Origin: Macrolepiota albuminosa
Taxonomy: Eukaryota > Basidiomycota > Agaricomycetes > Agaricales > Agaricaceae
Reading direction: 5' to 3'
NCBI GenBank assembly: GCA_027475525.1
Contig: JAMWFC010000117.1
Coordinates: 434,001-498,000 of the forward strand
DNA: 64,000 bases
The translations under genes and the position numbers were made by a program. Below the pieces are notes generated by a model. It saw nothing but the letters and a program-made list of their open reading frames with translations. It was not told the DNA's origin and did no database searches. How positions within the stretch are numbered: position 1 is the stretch's first letter; each line of letters begins with the position of its first letter. Below, in pieces: positions 44,881 to 58,429 of this stretch.

Positions 44881-47800
44881 TCACAAGAAGTACATATTAT
44901 TCCTCACATTCTCGTTCACAGGCCGGAATTCTTGCTCCCAGGGCCCCAGATCCAAGGTCTTTGAGACTTTAGAACCGGTACTACTCGTGGAATCGTCGGC
45001 AAATCTGAGATTGGTCTCTGGGCTGAAATGAATGTCTCCACGGGAACACACCAGCTGTGCCCGTGAAACAGTCAGCAGAAGGATGTCACAAGGGGGAAAC
45101 ATACGTCGGCATCTAGGGACAAATAAATTGTTCATCAATTTGTGATGACAGAGACAATCGCAGGCAACCTACAGTAGACAGGTGCAGGGATAGAAACCGA
45201 TCGTGTGGCTTTGGCGTAGACATGACACAGCGCAAATGCTAGTTGTTGAAGCCTTCCAATGCGGCGACACTCAATAGAAAGGAGTGTCACAGAAGCACAC
45301 TGTACTCACTTGGTTAAATCGTTCCGAAAAATTTCGTCCAAAAGTACACTGTAATGGCTGGATCGCGAAGCTGTGTCGTCACAAGGTGTCAGCTTCGATA
45401 TTTGAAGCACATTCTCAGACATCCAACATACTTCCTTTCACAGCGGCATGACTTTGGAGATAAAAATCAAGTGTTACGGGATGGGAAATCCCCTCATCAG
45501 CGACAAATCCGGCACGACAGTTACCAGTACGATCTCGGGTGCTGTGCGTGAAAAATGAATCGGACCGCGGAAAATCATTCAACGTTACTACATGCCTATC
45601 ATCCTGTGGAAAAAAGATAGTATGGTGCCTGTGAAGGCGTATTGCTTACATTTGTCTAGATTTAAAGCAACAAATGAACTTACTTTTTGCCTACAACTAT
45701 CAAGGTCAGCTCGGGCTTTGAGTTTGTAAGTTTCCTCTCCATCCACACGTCATTTATAGCGGCTGCGAAAACGCAAGAGAGGAAAACACGGTCAGTCAGG
45801 CACGGCGCAACAAGCGATTCCACAATACTTACCCCTCATTGCGCCAAGTTCTATTTTCAAGACATGATCAAATTCGCCCTCAGAAACACCGTCCCTGAAA
45901 AATACAATCCGCCGGGGGGCGGCCTTGTTTAGTGTCCCAAACGAAACCACCGCCCGCTTCATCATGTCTTGGAGGCCTTCAATCGTCTCCACGCGTGGAT
46001 TTTGGAGAGCGGTGAAAGCGACATAGCGAGTGGCGTACTTGTCGCAAGACCAAACAAGACTTGTGATAGACGGCTTTAAAATACCGGGTCCCGCGTGACC
46101 CACATCAGCGCCTAGTGTATCCATGCTGAATTCAGTGAACCTCGTGAAAGGACGGCGACTAGTACTGACCCATGATGATGAAGGGTTCCTTGCCAAGGTC
46201 ATCTAGAATAGCTGATTGCGTCAGTGAGTTATATCCGCCCAGTCTCGCATTCAACCTATGTTAGACGACAATCAGCGCTTCCTGACGCGTCATAACGAGA
46301 CAAACGATATCTTCACTTGAGACCAACGTTCCCCCAGTATTGGTCATTCGCTCTCGTTACTTTTTCTTCACACAAACACTGAGTAAGGGTACCTATTAAA
46401 CTCCGATATCAGGCCCTATACTTGAAAAACAATCAGACTCATGCAAACACACCCGTTGTTACATCACCCCAGTGTTTCACGCGGGTCCTAATAACAGGAG
46501 CTCGTGCTGGCAAAATGGCTATTATTATCATCTTTCTTCTGTCGTATCCAAGGCTTTGAGCTTTCCTCAGTAGTTCATCGAGGCACTGCAATAGTAAGCC
46601 AGCCTGAAGATGTTGGAATATCCGGATACTTACTCGTTCTACAGCGTTTCCGTGTCCTGGAATCATGTCGATTGGTGGTTTTGTTTCTGAAATATGTAGT
46701 TATTGAGTGGATGGCCAACAACATCAGGATACATACTCATTCCTGCGTAGTAAAGATCAACACACCTGTAACTGACAAATAAGAGAATACCTACCCAATA
46801 CTCGACAACCGTCTGCCATACTTTTCATATACTGCTCAACCTGGGCTGGTCTAATCGACGGACAAAAGCAGACTACACCCCAGCACTCCAAATCAGCAGG
46901 TGATTGTAACCTTACCCCTCTCAAGTTCCATGCACCCTCACGTGGCCTCTACATAAGCGTCATAAACTTGATTTAATGAGGAATATAGAGGACCCACCAC
47001 TTGTTTCTTTTCACCATACCAGAGAACCGGTGTTTCAAGTATCTTGCCTGTGATAGAAAGAGGCCGTGTCTCAATCATCATACCTGCTTCCACAAGAAAT
47101 TCCGAGTTCGCATATCCTTTGACCTATACGATCACCGCAAAGTTCAATCTTCATACATTTACCCAACACTCAGACAAAGAAACCTACAGGTGACTCCATT
47201 CCCATGCCACCTGACACGATCTGGCGGAGACGATCAGCAGGCTTAACAGTTGCAAAGTCTACCATGGCCTTGGTCAAATGATCGGGAATTTTTTTCTTAT
47301 ACAGTTGTCCAGGCAGGACGACACATTCTTCTACAGGTACAACGGTCGGAGAGCCATATTTTTGGGGGGATAGAACCACCCCAATGATGTTTGGCCACCT
47401 GATTGTGATGTTGTGTGCCGCCCTATAGTGTTCCTAAATTTGATCGTTAATAGGAAAAGCGGGCGGGAAGCTAATCATACCTGGACAGTTACTTCTCCGT
47501 CGTCCTTCGTAAAGATGTACTTCCCTGCAGCCGGGACAAGGCCGTAGATAGTCTTGACCCGTTTCCCAGTTGTTGATGTGTTTACTTGGAGTTTTTTGAG
47601 GTGCTTCTGCAGTGCACGAAAATCTGCAGATTTCTCATCGAGGTCGAGGGCTCGCACATCTTTTTTACCGAGAAAGTTCAGACACACGTCGACGAGCTTC
47701 CCACCAGCGTACCTGAAGGCGTCGTGACCTAAAATCTCGAAATTAAGAGAGCGGAACTTACACAGCTGCAACTGATGTGTCAATATTGACGAGCATCCGT

Positions 47801-48753
47801 CCTACAGTGGGACGCACAGATCTGATGACAAGACAAATACATCGATTGAAGAGAATTCTCAGACCAACTTAGGAACTTACTGAAAAAAGCCGTGCCACAA
47901 TTCCAATCCTGAGCCAATAGCTCTAGAGCCATGTGGGACGAAATAAGCTCTGTTATTATTGACATATTTCCTGCGACTTGGTCAATATACGCATATTTAT
48001 ACCTTGACGGAAGACTTACTGGTTCGAATCTTGTCTGATAAGTAATTGTAGGAGATTAATAGCAGTCAATGCCTTGGGGTCCGCTTGGCCCCCGCCCATA
48101 AACCGGGTCATATCTCTGTTGCGCGTATGACCAAGTTCATGTGTTTTGTAGTAGTCACAAGTGTGAAAACAGATACTTACGATGTCCTGACCGATTCTCC
48201 GATAGTTTCTGTAAGCTTGATATTGTAGACCCCTCGTGTATAAGTAGTCGTTGACTTAGGCAGTACGGCAGTTAGACAAACAGAAAACTAAATTCTATTC
48301 AGGTTCTAATCATCATAATAAAGACTAGACTCCTTACGTTCCCAGTACCTTTAGAAGGCAGCTCTAGGGCTTTCGAAGCATACAGAAGGGCGTTGCCGTC
48401 ATAGACTGCACGAGGAGAGAAGATCTCGGGCGCCACCACTGTCTGTAGCTTATGAATAATCTCTTGTCTCTTGCGAGGGATCTTGACTTCTGGCTTGAAA
48501 ACTTCTGGGTGATTAGCCGCAAAGTGTTTGGGAACTTGGTTTCCTTTACTCACCAACTGATGAGGCAGGTTAGTTTCGCAACACAGCAACAGATTGAGAG
48601 TGACTTGCCATCGTATTGTATATATTCTTTGACTGGTAGACTGCGTAGGAAGTCATCATACCGTCCGCATTTGGAGGGGAAAACGCACCTGCTGATCTCA
48701 AAAGAGTTTGTAGTAACCCTGACGGTCTGTTGACGAGGTTGACCGCGCTGCAT
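44881..48753 (-). CDS. Argonaute protein B with complete D-E-D-H PIWI tetrad
   Basis: Second Argonaute, oriented opposite to Argonaute A. From 48753 it reads MQRGQPRQQTVRVTTNSFEI (N domain), LPVKEYIQYD, then HKLQTVVAPEIFSPRAVYDG and LLYASKALELPSKGTG. PAZ: KLVDVCLNFLGKKDVRALDL, VKTIYGLVPAAGKYIFTKDD, ECVVLPGQLYKKKIPD. L2/MID: LTKAMVDFATVKPADRLRQI and MIIIAILPARAP. PIWI: DTLGADVGHAGPG (Asp), NPRVETIEGLQDMM (Glu), RRIVFFRDGVSEGEFDHV (Asp), and HPVTLDFYLQSHAAVKGS with the catalytic His codon at 45448-45450. It ends NENVRNNMYFL. More than ten short exons; upstream exons before the chosen Met are possible. No 77-bp duplication falls in it. It is likely slicing-competent by motif. Confidence 0.92.
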
Positions 48754-49300
48754 ATTCTTTACTAGGACCAGAAGGAAGACCAGCAGCTTTATATAAGAGT
48801 CCCACTGTACCAATCTATGTTGGAAATAGGAAGCTTCTACATTGACTCAAAAGAAGAAGTCGGCGTTCTCTAAGATTAGCACGATTTGTAAGAAGTGTCT
48901 GTCGAAATTGATATACAGAAGCACGGGCGGCCTACATGTTGATCATCAGAACTAAGACTCGAAGAATCGCAGAATGATTCTCCTCACATTCATCACTCCC
49001 GATGAAGAATTACGCGGCACTTGAACCTTTGAGCAAGCACAAGTCATGCAATAGTGGAGGAAAAATACTATATTTCACAAGACATATATCCTGAAACTCT
49101 TTCCTACGTATGCCCCAAGTAGAAAAGCTATAAAGAGATGAGGAAGCATGAGAAAGACAGGGATGTCTACAGAAAAGGAAGATGTGAATATGTGAGACCG
49201 TACATGTAACGGGAGCGTTCCAATTGCAGTAAAGCCGTGGGCTGAGCGGCATATTAGAAAAATCAGAAAAAACGGTAGTTGCAATGAGAGCAGGAGCTAT
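48754..49300. other. Intergenic, Argonaute B promoter side
   Basis: About 550 bp between the Argonaute B start and the YPT1 stop (same strand). Purine-rich on the plus strand. No supported gene; an additional short Argonaute exon cannot be excluded. Confidence 0.3.
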
Positions 49301-50304
<1,004 letters not shown>

Positions 50305-51151
50305 TATAGTGGATGTAGGAGGGGGAAAGAAGAAGAACTAATCGAGAGGAAAGCGGTTTGAGAGAGCGTTGGCTGCGTCAACACAAGGCAGTGGCATTGG
50401 CACGCGGCCTTATCCGGCAACTTCGGCCGGCCGGTGATCGCATTTCCCCGAACAAGTTCTCACACACCGAGGGGGCCTGATACCTACCATTCAGACAAGT
50501 TGGCCACGAGCATACTGGCGAGCATTCGAGACCTCAAGCAGCGCCTTGCTCGGGCCCACAATTACTCCATAACATGCCCACAGTAATACGTTGTACGCTA
50601 CCCATGCACAGAAGGTTCCGCTGCCTCCTCGCCTCATTCCTGAAATAATACATGGTGCATAACGTACTTTGTCAAATAACCGATTTCATGCATAGTGCAT
50701 ATAAAGAGCTCCTCACGAGAAGTTCTGGAAGTTGACTCGACACTCTTGTGACATCCACCAAGTCGCAGACAACGGCAAATTCTACCTTAAACTCAATTTA
50801 CATAGCTATTTCGGTTGAGCTCGATCTATCATAATATTCGGAAAACTTAAACATGCTTCGAGTTGCTTAGTTGGCAAAAAGCCTTATCCGTTAGCGAAAA
50901 GCCTTATCACATTGAGATTTTCTATGAAGAATCTGAATGATCGTCCGTGAGTTCATGTCGAAGTTGATTTCGATATGCCGACTCATACTATCGAGAAGGC
51001 CTTGAAGGTGACACACAAAATTTACGTTGAGAAAGAGGAGGGACAGGATACGTACACGGAAGCTCATGATGTTGGAAGAGCAAGAGTATATGGTACAAGA
51101 AACGCATCAGGAAGCGGGCGAACGGAAGATGAAATCCTTTAATCCAGATGT
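50305..51151. other. Intergenic, about 850 bp
   Basis: YPT1 promoter side. Some short local repeats (for example AAAGCCTTATC twice near 50880-50910) but no ORF with protein-like composition. Confidence 0.3.
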
Positions 51152-51579
51152 TTATTGTTTCATGGGGCCTTGCTGAATATATGTAGGTGCATAACCGGGT
51201 TGAAAATTCTGACCATATCCTTGGGCTGGTTGAAGACCAGAGCCATTCCTATCGCTAAAGACTATGAGTCGAGCTCTATTCATCGAAAGCGCGCAACCAC
51301 AACCACATACCCGGGAGTTATGGGCGAGGACCAATGACATATACTGCAAAGCCACATATGTTTTCTGGAAAATGGGATGAGAGGCACCCAGAAAAGCTCA
51401 AACCATGTAGTGCTCTTTGCAGCCATTACGGAAACTGCAAGCAATCCCAGAGTCATTATAATGATGTCATGCATATAAAACCCATAATGCACCATTGTGG
51501 CATCGCGGGCAGATACGCGCAGATTGTTGCTGCCCATCGGGCTTGAGCCTCGTCTGGCATCCAACTTGATGACAGTCAT
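51152..51579 (-). CDS. Zinc-ribbon domain protein (fungal zinc-ribbon 15 type)
   Basis: Small protein of unknown role found widely in fungi. After splicing, the minus strand encodes TRLKPDGQQQSARICPRCHN, a CxxC knuckle. An intron (GT after GALW, AG before VSVMAAK) is removed, then AKSTTWFELFWVPLIPFSRK and HMWLCSICHW give the second CxxC knuckle and the family's WFELFWVPLIP signature. The tail is Gln/Gly/Tyr-rich and ends YIQQGPMKQ. The first exon was not resolved: 51579 is only the limit of one open frame, and a short upstream exon in 51580-51640 is likely. Confidence 0.7.
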
Positions 51580-53139
51580 GCTCGGTACTTGGACAAACCG
51601 ACGTTGCGACTCACATATGATTGGAACACAAACTGCAAGCCGCTCGAGTCAATACATTGGTGCTCAAATTCGAACAACTTACAAAACATTGAAAGAGCAG
51701 AGCACGAAGGAGAGAAAATATGAGTATGGCCAATGGAAAGCACTGTTGGGCGCAGCCGCAGCGGGGCAGTGCTCAGATCTCTGTTTTCATCTTATCTTGT
51801 ATCCCAATTAGATCATCCTGAAGTCATACTGAAACTTGGAAAATATAAAGTCACGAACGGCGGTCTTACGTCTACAAACCATCCTTGTAGACTCAAGTAT
51901 TCGTCTAGAACCTAGTTGCATCCTCAAAATCTCCGGGCCGGCGTAAGTACTAGTACGACAATAACTAAAAATGTAACGGTCTGCTGATTCTCTGTCAACA
52001 TGTCAACTTCCAAACTTTGGATGCTTCATATCTAAAATTGCTCAATGCATTTTTGTCCTACCTGTCCAAATGGGCTTGCCGAACCTTCTTCACTCGACAG
52101 CATTGTATCTTCATGAGAGAAGTTATTCTCATTCATTGATATTCATTGTTTGGCCTGCAGCTAAGAACCTGTTCCTGCAGTAATGACAGAAGATAATTGG
52201 TAGCTTTTAACCTTTTCTGCCGCCGCTTGAGCTCGTTAGCCTACGTCCAATTGCATGTCCGTTTGCAATGTCAACTCTTAACTGTAACGAAAGGGCTATT
52301 TCTTGATTTGGACTAGGCAAATTCTGTTTGGTTTCGTGAACTTACTCCGAATGAACTTCTCTGCAAAAGTTACCTCACTTGAGCTGTCTAAACAAGCGTC
52401 GACTTGACTGCGTTTAGCACTGACCTTTAAAGGTATAAACTATCTTCTCTTTGTTCTAACAATGGGTAATTTTTTTTCGAAGAATTCATATATATATCTC
52501 GGCCATAATCTTCGACGTCGTGGACCCTAGGATTCTTCAGGCGATATCCGGGTATTCCCGCCCGCCGGCAATGACCCTCTCATGATCCTCGGCCATGGTT
52601 CACCCCGGTTAAACTTTGAAAGATAGGATCACTCCGCTCCTTTCAAAAAAGTTGAACGCCAGCATACAGGATCTGCTCCAGGATCATATTATTATCACCA
52701 CTCACATCAGCATCTGACGTTTCCGAGACGGGGTTTTATTCCCAGTGGTGTCAGTTGAAACACATATTGCCTCAGAGAATCTATACCATAAGGCTTCCAG
52801 AGGGTCACACATGCACACCCAGGTGATCTATATCGTGGTTCTATCTGATCTTATTTGTACGCCACAGATAGAAATTTGATTTCTCCCCTCTGGGATCAGA
52901 TAATGCCAGCTTGCAGTGTCGGTAGAATTTACTTTCCGCGGAGTGTCGTACGTAGCACTGGGAGAATTTCCCCTCGTCAGATTAGTACTTGTCCAAACAT
53001 AATGTAAGTATTAATTACGGCTTGATAAAAAAGGAACGTATTCCATGAGTAAGTATGTAATGTACACATGATTGAAATCAATAATAGTATGCGGTAGTTG
53101 AGGGGACAGCAAAAATTACGAGAACATACAATATTGTAA
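51580..53139. other. Intergenic, about 1.5 kb
   Basis: Contains the 5' side of the zinc-ribbon gene and the 3' side of the Zn2Cys6 gene. An imperfect inverted repeat (AACTTTGAAAG near 52613 and CCTTTCAAAAAAGTT near 52640) could form a hairpin. Otherwise I see no structure or ORF. Confidence 0.3.
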
Positions 53140-56100
53140 TCAGTGATAGTAGCCGTTGCAGTCATCGCCAAATTGCGGACAGCCTTGTGGATCGCCACCT
53201 TGGTGCACCATAGATGAAGTGGGACCTGAGAACACTCCAGTGTCGAGGTACGTCGATGAGGATGTACTATGAAGTGAATGTGCACTTGAAGGTGGATCGC
53301 GGTGATGATAATGCCCACTCCCCAAAACTTGACCTTCGTTCATCGCAGGCCCAGTTGGGGCGTGAAAGCTGAACTGGTCCATGTCCGACGGAACATGATA
53401 AAACGGCTCATGAATATCGCCTTTGTAATGCACGGGATTGGCCGCTATCCCGTTGAAAAGCGGCGAGCCTCGAGCGCTGACACTGACTCCGGTGCCTGCA
53501 CTCGTGGCGACAGAAGTAGCAGTCCCAGGTGGGGTATAAGACGGCCAACCACTACCTCCTTGTCCGTTAGAAGAGTAGGCTGTACTTGGTGCAGACTCCG
53601 AGCGCCGTGGGGATCGCAGAGGCGGAAGGAGCGGGCGGTCACGCCCACTCATTGTTGAGTACCCATGGGAAGTGTAAGGGGGCGCCTGGATGGGAGGCAC
53701 TGTTTTTTTGTAAGCCGGATCTGGATAACCGTTACGGCCAACACCATATCGGCCAGTAGTGTTCCGGCCGACTTTACGGTTCTCCCAAATCATTCGAATC
53801 GTCTCGGCCCGCTCTTCACTGCGAGAGAAGCCCCAGCGCATCTCAGACAATGCGGTCAAGCAAAGAGCGACAGCTTCTTCAGCTAACAAGCTACCCCGAC
53901 CTCGGACCTGGTCATCGTCATCCAAGTCGATGAATTCGCCTTCGACATTGGCACCCAAGATCCCGGCGAAGAAACAGCCATCTCGAATTAGACCAGCATC
54001 CCATCTGAATAAACCACGGTCCCCTTGAGTTAGGTGAAATTTTACAATACGAAGGACAACGGGAAGGAGTTCATGGCATTTTCGCGTGGCGATAACATGC
54101 AGGTGATGGGGTGATAGATAAGGCGAGGATGAAGACGAAGGTCGAGAAGGCGATTGACCTGAGAACATAGACGAGTCGCCCCGTTTCGTCATACATTGTT
54201 TGAGCGCCTCTCGAATGACGTTGTCTAGTTAGACCAAATGAAAAACTTGACCCAGAATTTAACGTCTCGAAAAACTTACGACATTCGAAGATGTAGATCT
54301 AGAGCCAAAACAAATGCCATTGAGCCATTACCATCACGTACTTTGAATTGAGCTTAACTGACCTGCCAAGCACTTACGAGCTGCTCGAAACCAATGGACT
54401 CTTGATCGCTCGAGCCATTTCGTCGCATGGAGTCAAATTGCTTCCAGCACAGATCGAGGTCGTCCCATATTTCACGCATCCCATGAGCGTCAACGAGTCC
54501 ATGCTCTTCCGCCCGACGAGTAGCCTTAGGGCCAGTGAGCACATAATGCACTTTTCTGCATATTGTACTAAGGTGAAGGGGCAGAGAAAAGAGCTGCGAA
54601 GTTCTAAAAAAGATCTGAGCAGCAGGCGAAGATTGACTCTCCATTTGAGGAAAAAGTCCGTGGCTCGACATTGGCCGGACAGATTCTGGTGGTGAGGGTG
54701 GCATACTCATAGCAGAAGTGTCTGAGTGAAATGCGTATGCTGGAAGCGTATTCTGGAACGCTTCAAAGTCGTCATTATCACTGCAGTACTTTTGAGGCTG
54801 AGGATCATAAACAACAAGATATGATAACTTACAGGACTAGGCGACCACCCCGCATGCCAGTTGAGAAGCCTTCTTGCATATGAGCATACCAAAAGATCCG
54901 AGCCCGGAGAACAGAGTCATCTGTCATGTCAGAAAAGGAAGTCATTGACAGGGCAGGACCAGCTGATGGGCCCGAGAGGGTGCAAAGAGCTTGAGCTTGC
55001 GAGAGGGTAGCTTCATAGATAGCAAGCCTCTCAAGAAGGTGGGAGTCTATCATAATCGAGGTCATTAACCGAGGTCGAGGCCAGACAAAAGCTCATACCT
55101 TCAAGCAGGGGAATTATCAACAACAAGACGCGCACACCGTCCCAGGAAGGTCGCCTCATGACTCCATGGAAATCGATAAGTTCAAGGACCTCCCTAAGCA
55201 TGGAATCGGTGGTTTCCTTCCTGTCTTTCCTTGTCCTTTCAGAAGAGGATTCCCTGCCTTTGGAGTCCTGGTTAGAACTAGCTCTCCTGGAAGCCATACT
55301 ATGAGTCGTAGCAGTAGGAGTGTCCTGGTCCGAGCCGTCATGAACATCGTCACTAACTTCAGGGACACCACGCTCATCAAGGCCAAATGAAGCGGCCCAG
55401 ACAACTAAGATCATAGCGAGAAGACCACCTTCATGGCCTAGAGGCTGAATGCCCTTTGTGTGGGCAATATAGCGAGCAGGAAATTCATTGGGATCTAGCA
55501 CAGGGCCTATCGAGGAGATTTTAAACAACGAGACGATTGACAGAAGGAACCGACATACGCTGAACTGAGAACCAGGTCCAAAAAGGGCTAGCAAAAAATT
55601 CGGGGGACAACTGGGGAATGATACTAGGGAGCCGTGTAGAAGGTGAAGTCGTAGTCGAACTGCCATCTGGGCCTACAACTTTTCCGTATATTGCTCTATA
55701 TAAAATGGGTAAGAGATTATTTCTACTACCGGGTGATTGGCTGGTGAGACGCACTCGACCTGTTGCAGACGACGACCACGTCGTAGAAGTTTAACGGCTT
55801 TCACGTCGGCAAATTCGTCTCTGGAAGGGATTTTTTATTTGGACTGGTAGACCGGATATGGCAAAAGACGAACACGCATTTCAGGCCACGCTCTTTGCAG
55901 TTGGAACAAGACGGATGAGGACCAACGGTTGTAAAAGGTAGATCTTTGAGATCACAACGAACTCTGGAGTGGCATAAGAAAAGAAATGGTGGAGTGAAGA
56001 AACGGACCTCCGCATGCGACAAGCGCCGCATGCCGAAAATTGCTGTCTGGAGGACTTTGGTTGGCCGGTCGGACGACGAGAATAAGGGGCGGCGGATTTG

Positions 56101-56141
56101 GAAGAGGAGGAAGGATTTGAGGAGGCACCTCTGGGAGACAT
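53140..56141 (-). CDS. Zn2Cys6 fungal transcription factor
   Basis: Fungus-specific regulator. The start at 56141 gives MSPRGASSNPSSSSKSAAPY. The DNA-binding domain is split by an intron: SACGACRMRR joined to VRCDLKDL, then CSNCKERGLKCV, giving the six Cys of the binuclear cluster. A basic stretch (KLLRRGRRLQQVE) follows. The middle homology region has FFASPFWTWFSVQR, PARYIAHTKGIQPLGHEGGL, MLREVLELIDFHGVMRRPSW, RIFWYAHMQEGFSTGMRGGR and IWDDLDLCWKQFDSMRRNGS. The long last exon has CHELLPVVLRIVKFHLTQGD and GLIRDGCFFAGILGAN, then a Ser/Pro/Gly-rich tail ending FGDDCNGYYH. Target genes are unknown. The frame looks intact. Confidence 0.9.
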
Positions 56142-56621
56142 GAGAGGAAGAGGAAAGACGGGCGAGAGAGTTGATTTAAGAAGTAAGTATAAATCGAAGG
56201 GACGACTTGAACGGATCTGGAATTGAGAGGAGATCTTTACATGTTGACGTGCAATCGAGGCTAGGATTAGCTAGTGTAACATAGGCAATTAATCTGGTGT
56301 TTGGTTGTCTTTTTGTCGAGGGATGCCGGACTCAGAGATCCGGGCTCGCGAATGAATCTCAGCACACACAATATGCCCGGATTAGGAAATCGTAGCCCAA
56401 TCAGGCAAGCCCCAATTAGCCACCAACTGCAGCCCTAGCCGTCATGCCAGCCAATCCTGAGCATGCCTGCTTGACGTCAGCAATCATTGATGCTCGGCAG
56501 CCTGAATCTTGAACCTTATCGTCTGTGCCTCTGAACTCTGTCCATTTCTGACAAATTCGCACCAGGGTCGCCATTGCATTCTTGCAGACAAAAACTTCCC
56601 ATCATGTACGCCACAAGCCGA
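56142..56621. other. Intergenic, about 480 bp
   Basis: Promoter side of the Zn2Cys6 gene and 3' side of NOP16. No coding signal. Confidence 0.3.
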
Positions 56622-57788
56622 TCACGATCGTCCAATCAGCCCTGCCTTCTTCAGTCCTCGTCTCAACGCCCCCGCTGTCCGCTGCTCAACGTTCAGCCTC
56701 CTGTCTCGCGCCATCCTCTCCACGTCTTCCCCATGCTTGTCCACCAGTCGTCGAAGGTAGGCCACCTCTCCGGCTGACGCGTGTCGCGGCCCATTCCCTG
56801 ACAGCGGCACCTCCAGCGTCGTTCCATTTTGCTGCACCAAATTTGATATCCGTTCCAAAGCTAGAGAATGTGTCAAGTAAGTAAAATCATCAATATGATA
56901 CGCAGATGAAAAGAAGCAATTCTCTGATGGACAAAGAGCACCTTTCCGTTGAAACCGTGAGAATAAAAACCTCGGATGATCAATATGCTAGGGTCACACC
57001 ATCATTGACACTTTTGTCATTCTGCACCACATGGGCGCGGACGCTAATTGCTACACCGAACGACCCTCACCGGGTATCGTGTGCACAGATTTTGACAATC
57101 ACAACACATTCGTCAAATAAATTCAGCCCCATAAGGCCAAACTGAATATGTAACAGAAATCATAATGATGGAATCCTCACCTTGCACCACATTCCTGTCT
57201 CCACTCGACAGTTTGATTTTTTCACAGCAGCCCAAATCAGTTACCCAAGGTTTTAATACAGCGCCATCTACCTCCGGCTCGCTCAAACCTTCGTCCTGCC
57301 GTTTTTCAGCCAGAGTCTCATTGTCATCTTCAGGGAGTTCGATTCGCAGGACATTTCCTGCATCGTCACGTATGATTTTGCCAAAACCTTTCCGAATCGG
57401 AGGTGGGCTTTCCAGCGGTGTCGATGCAATCTGTCTATCTTCAGTTCGCGATCGGACTTCTATGGGCTCCGAGCCACCAGCAGCAGTCGGATTCAGGTCG
57501 TGTATTAGGCCAAGTGCGGCGTAACTAGTTGAGAATCCAAGCTTTAGGGAGAGAAAGATGATTTCATAGCGGGGACACACTTTTGTCGGACAGTTTTCGT
57601 TTTGTCCCATGCATCCTGAAGAACTTTGGGGCCACGGATAGCTATACATTGGGAAGATTAGACAACAAAAATCTCACAGGCAATCACGTACGAGGCATCT
57701 TCTTCAAGTTGCGTTTGACATGCCGAGAGTGTGATACTGGCTTGTGAGAGGAAGAACGGGCCTTTCGTCGTTGTCGAGGATTTGCCAT
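56622..57788 (-). CDS. NOP16: Ribosome biogenesis protein NOP16
   Basis: Nucleolar 60S assembly factor. The start at 57788 gives MANPRQRRKARSSSHKPVSH, then KRNLKKMP spliced to IRGPKVLQDAWDKTKTVRQ, a clear NOP16 opening. The next exon has YAALGLIHDLNPTAAGGSEP and FGKIIRDDAGNVLRIELPED. The last exon contains AYLRRLVDKHGEDVERMARD and RRLNVEQRTAGALRRGLKK, the conserved C-terminal block, and stops at 56622. The longer minus-strand frame up to 58031 is antisense to QCR10 and not part of the gene. It is divergent from QCR10 with 205 bp between the starts. Confidence 0.92.
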
Positions 57789-57993
57789 CAATTCGTGAGA
57801 GTACCACTTTATGGGTGTGTGTAAGCCCAAGTGTAATTGGATAGACTCAGCAACCAAGGTTTTTAACGAGTGATCGGTTTTGATCCAAGAGGCAATTGAT
57901 TGGGATGAGAAAATTCCGCGGCGTTTTCCGATACCACCAGTTTCCGCTGTTCTCCGTCCTACAACATACCTGCTGCCATTCTTTGTTGACTTC

Positions 57994-58365
57994 ATGGCTC
58001 GCCTAGCATTTAAAGCGCGATCTCCCCTCAACGTCGGTCTATATGTATGTATGACTCCGATGCTTACGAGCGTTAGTTTATCCTCTTTACAGGTTACGAG
58101 GCAGTGGGTTACTTCACTAGGAATTTGGGGCGTCGGAGCAGGGACAGCTGCGCTTTTCGTGCGTTATAAGGTGTCTATAACATAGTTGCTTGAGTTGATA
58201 CATATCTAGGTGTTGTCAGTGACACCACTCGTGAAGCGGGAATTCCTGGTGAAGGTTCCTGTGGTAGGAACCGTGCCACTTTTTCTCTATAGACAACTGA
58301 TGGAATTTCTATAGTTGGGCAGCTACTACGAGGACAAAACTCCGGCATCTGACAAGCCTTTCTGA
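57994..58365 (+). CDS. QCR10: Cytochrome bc1 complex subunit 10 (QCR10)
   Basis: Small accessory subunit of mitochondrial complex III. Four exons are joined by hand: MARLAFKARSPLNVGLY from 57994; VTRQWVTSLGIWGVGAGTAA continuing LF; VLSVTPLVKREFLVKVPV; and LGSYYEDKTPASDKPF, stop 58363-58365. All introns are about 45-55 bp with GT-AG ends. The product of about 73 residues has one membrane helix and the C-terminal EDKTPxxDKP signature shared with yeast Qcr10. Because the exons are tiny, simple ORF calling misses it. Identity is strong from the C-terminal motif. Confidence 0.88.
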
Positions 58366-58429
58366 TTACGTCTGTATTCCCATAGATGCCACACATCTGC
58401 GATAGATCTTAATTAGAAAATCCAACATC

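Noticed and set aside
48021..48030. GGTTCGAATC, resembling a tRNA T-loop
   Set aside because: It lies in an Argonaute B exon and splice border (minus strand reads RQDSNQ then GTAAG). No acceptor or anticodon stem could be built.
57684..58031. 115-codon minus-strand ORF extending NOP16 upstream
   Set aside because: The extra N-terminal part is antisense to QCR10 exon 1 and its leader; NOP16 homology starts at the Met at 57788.
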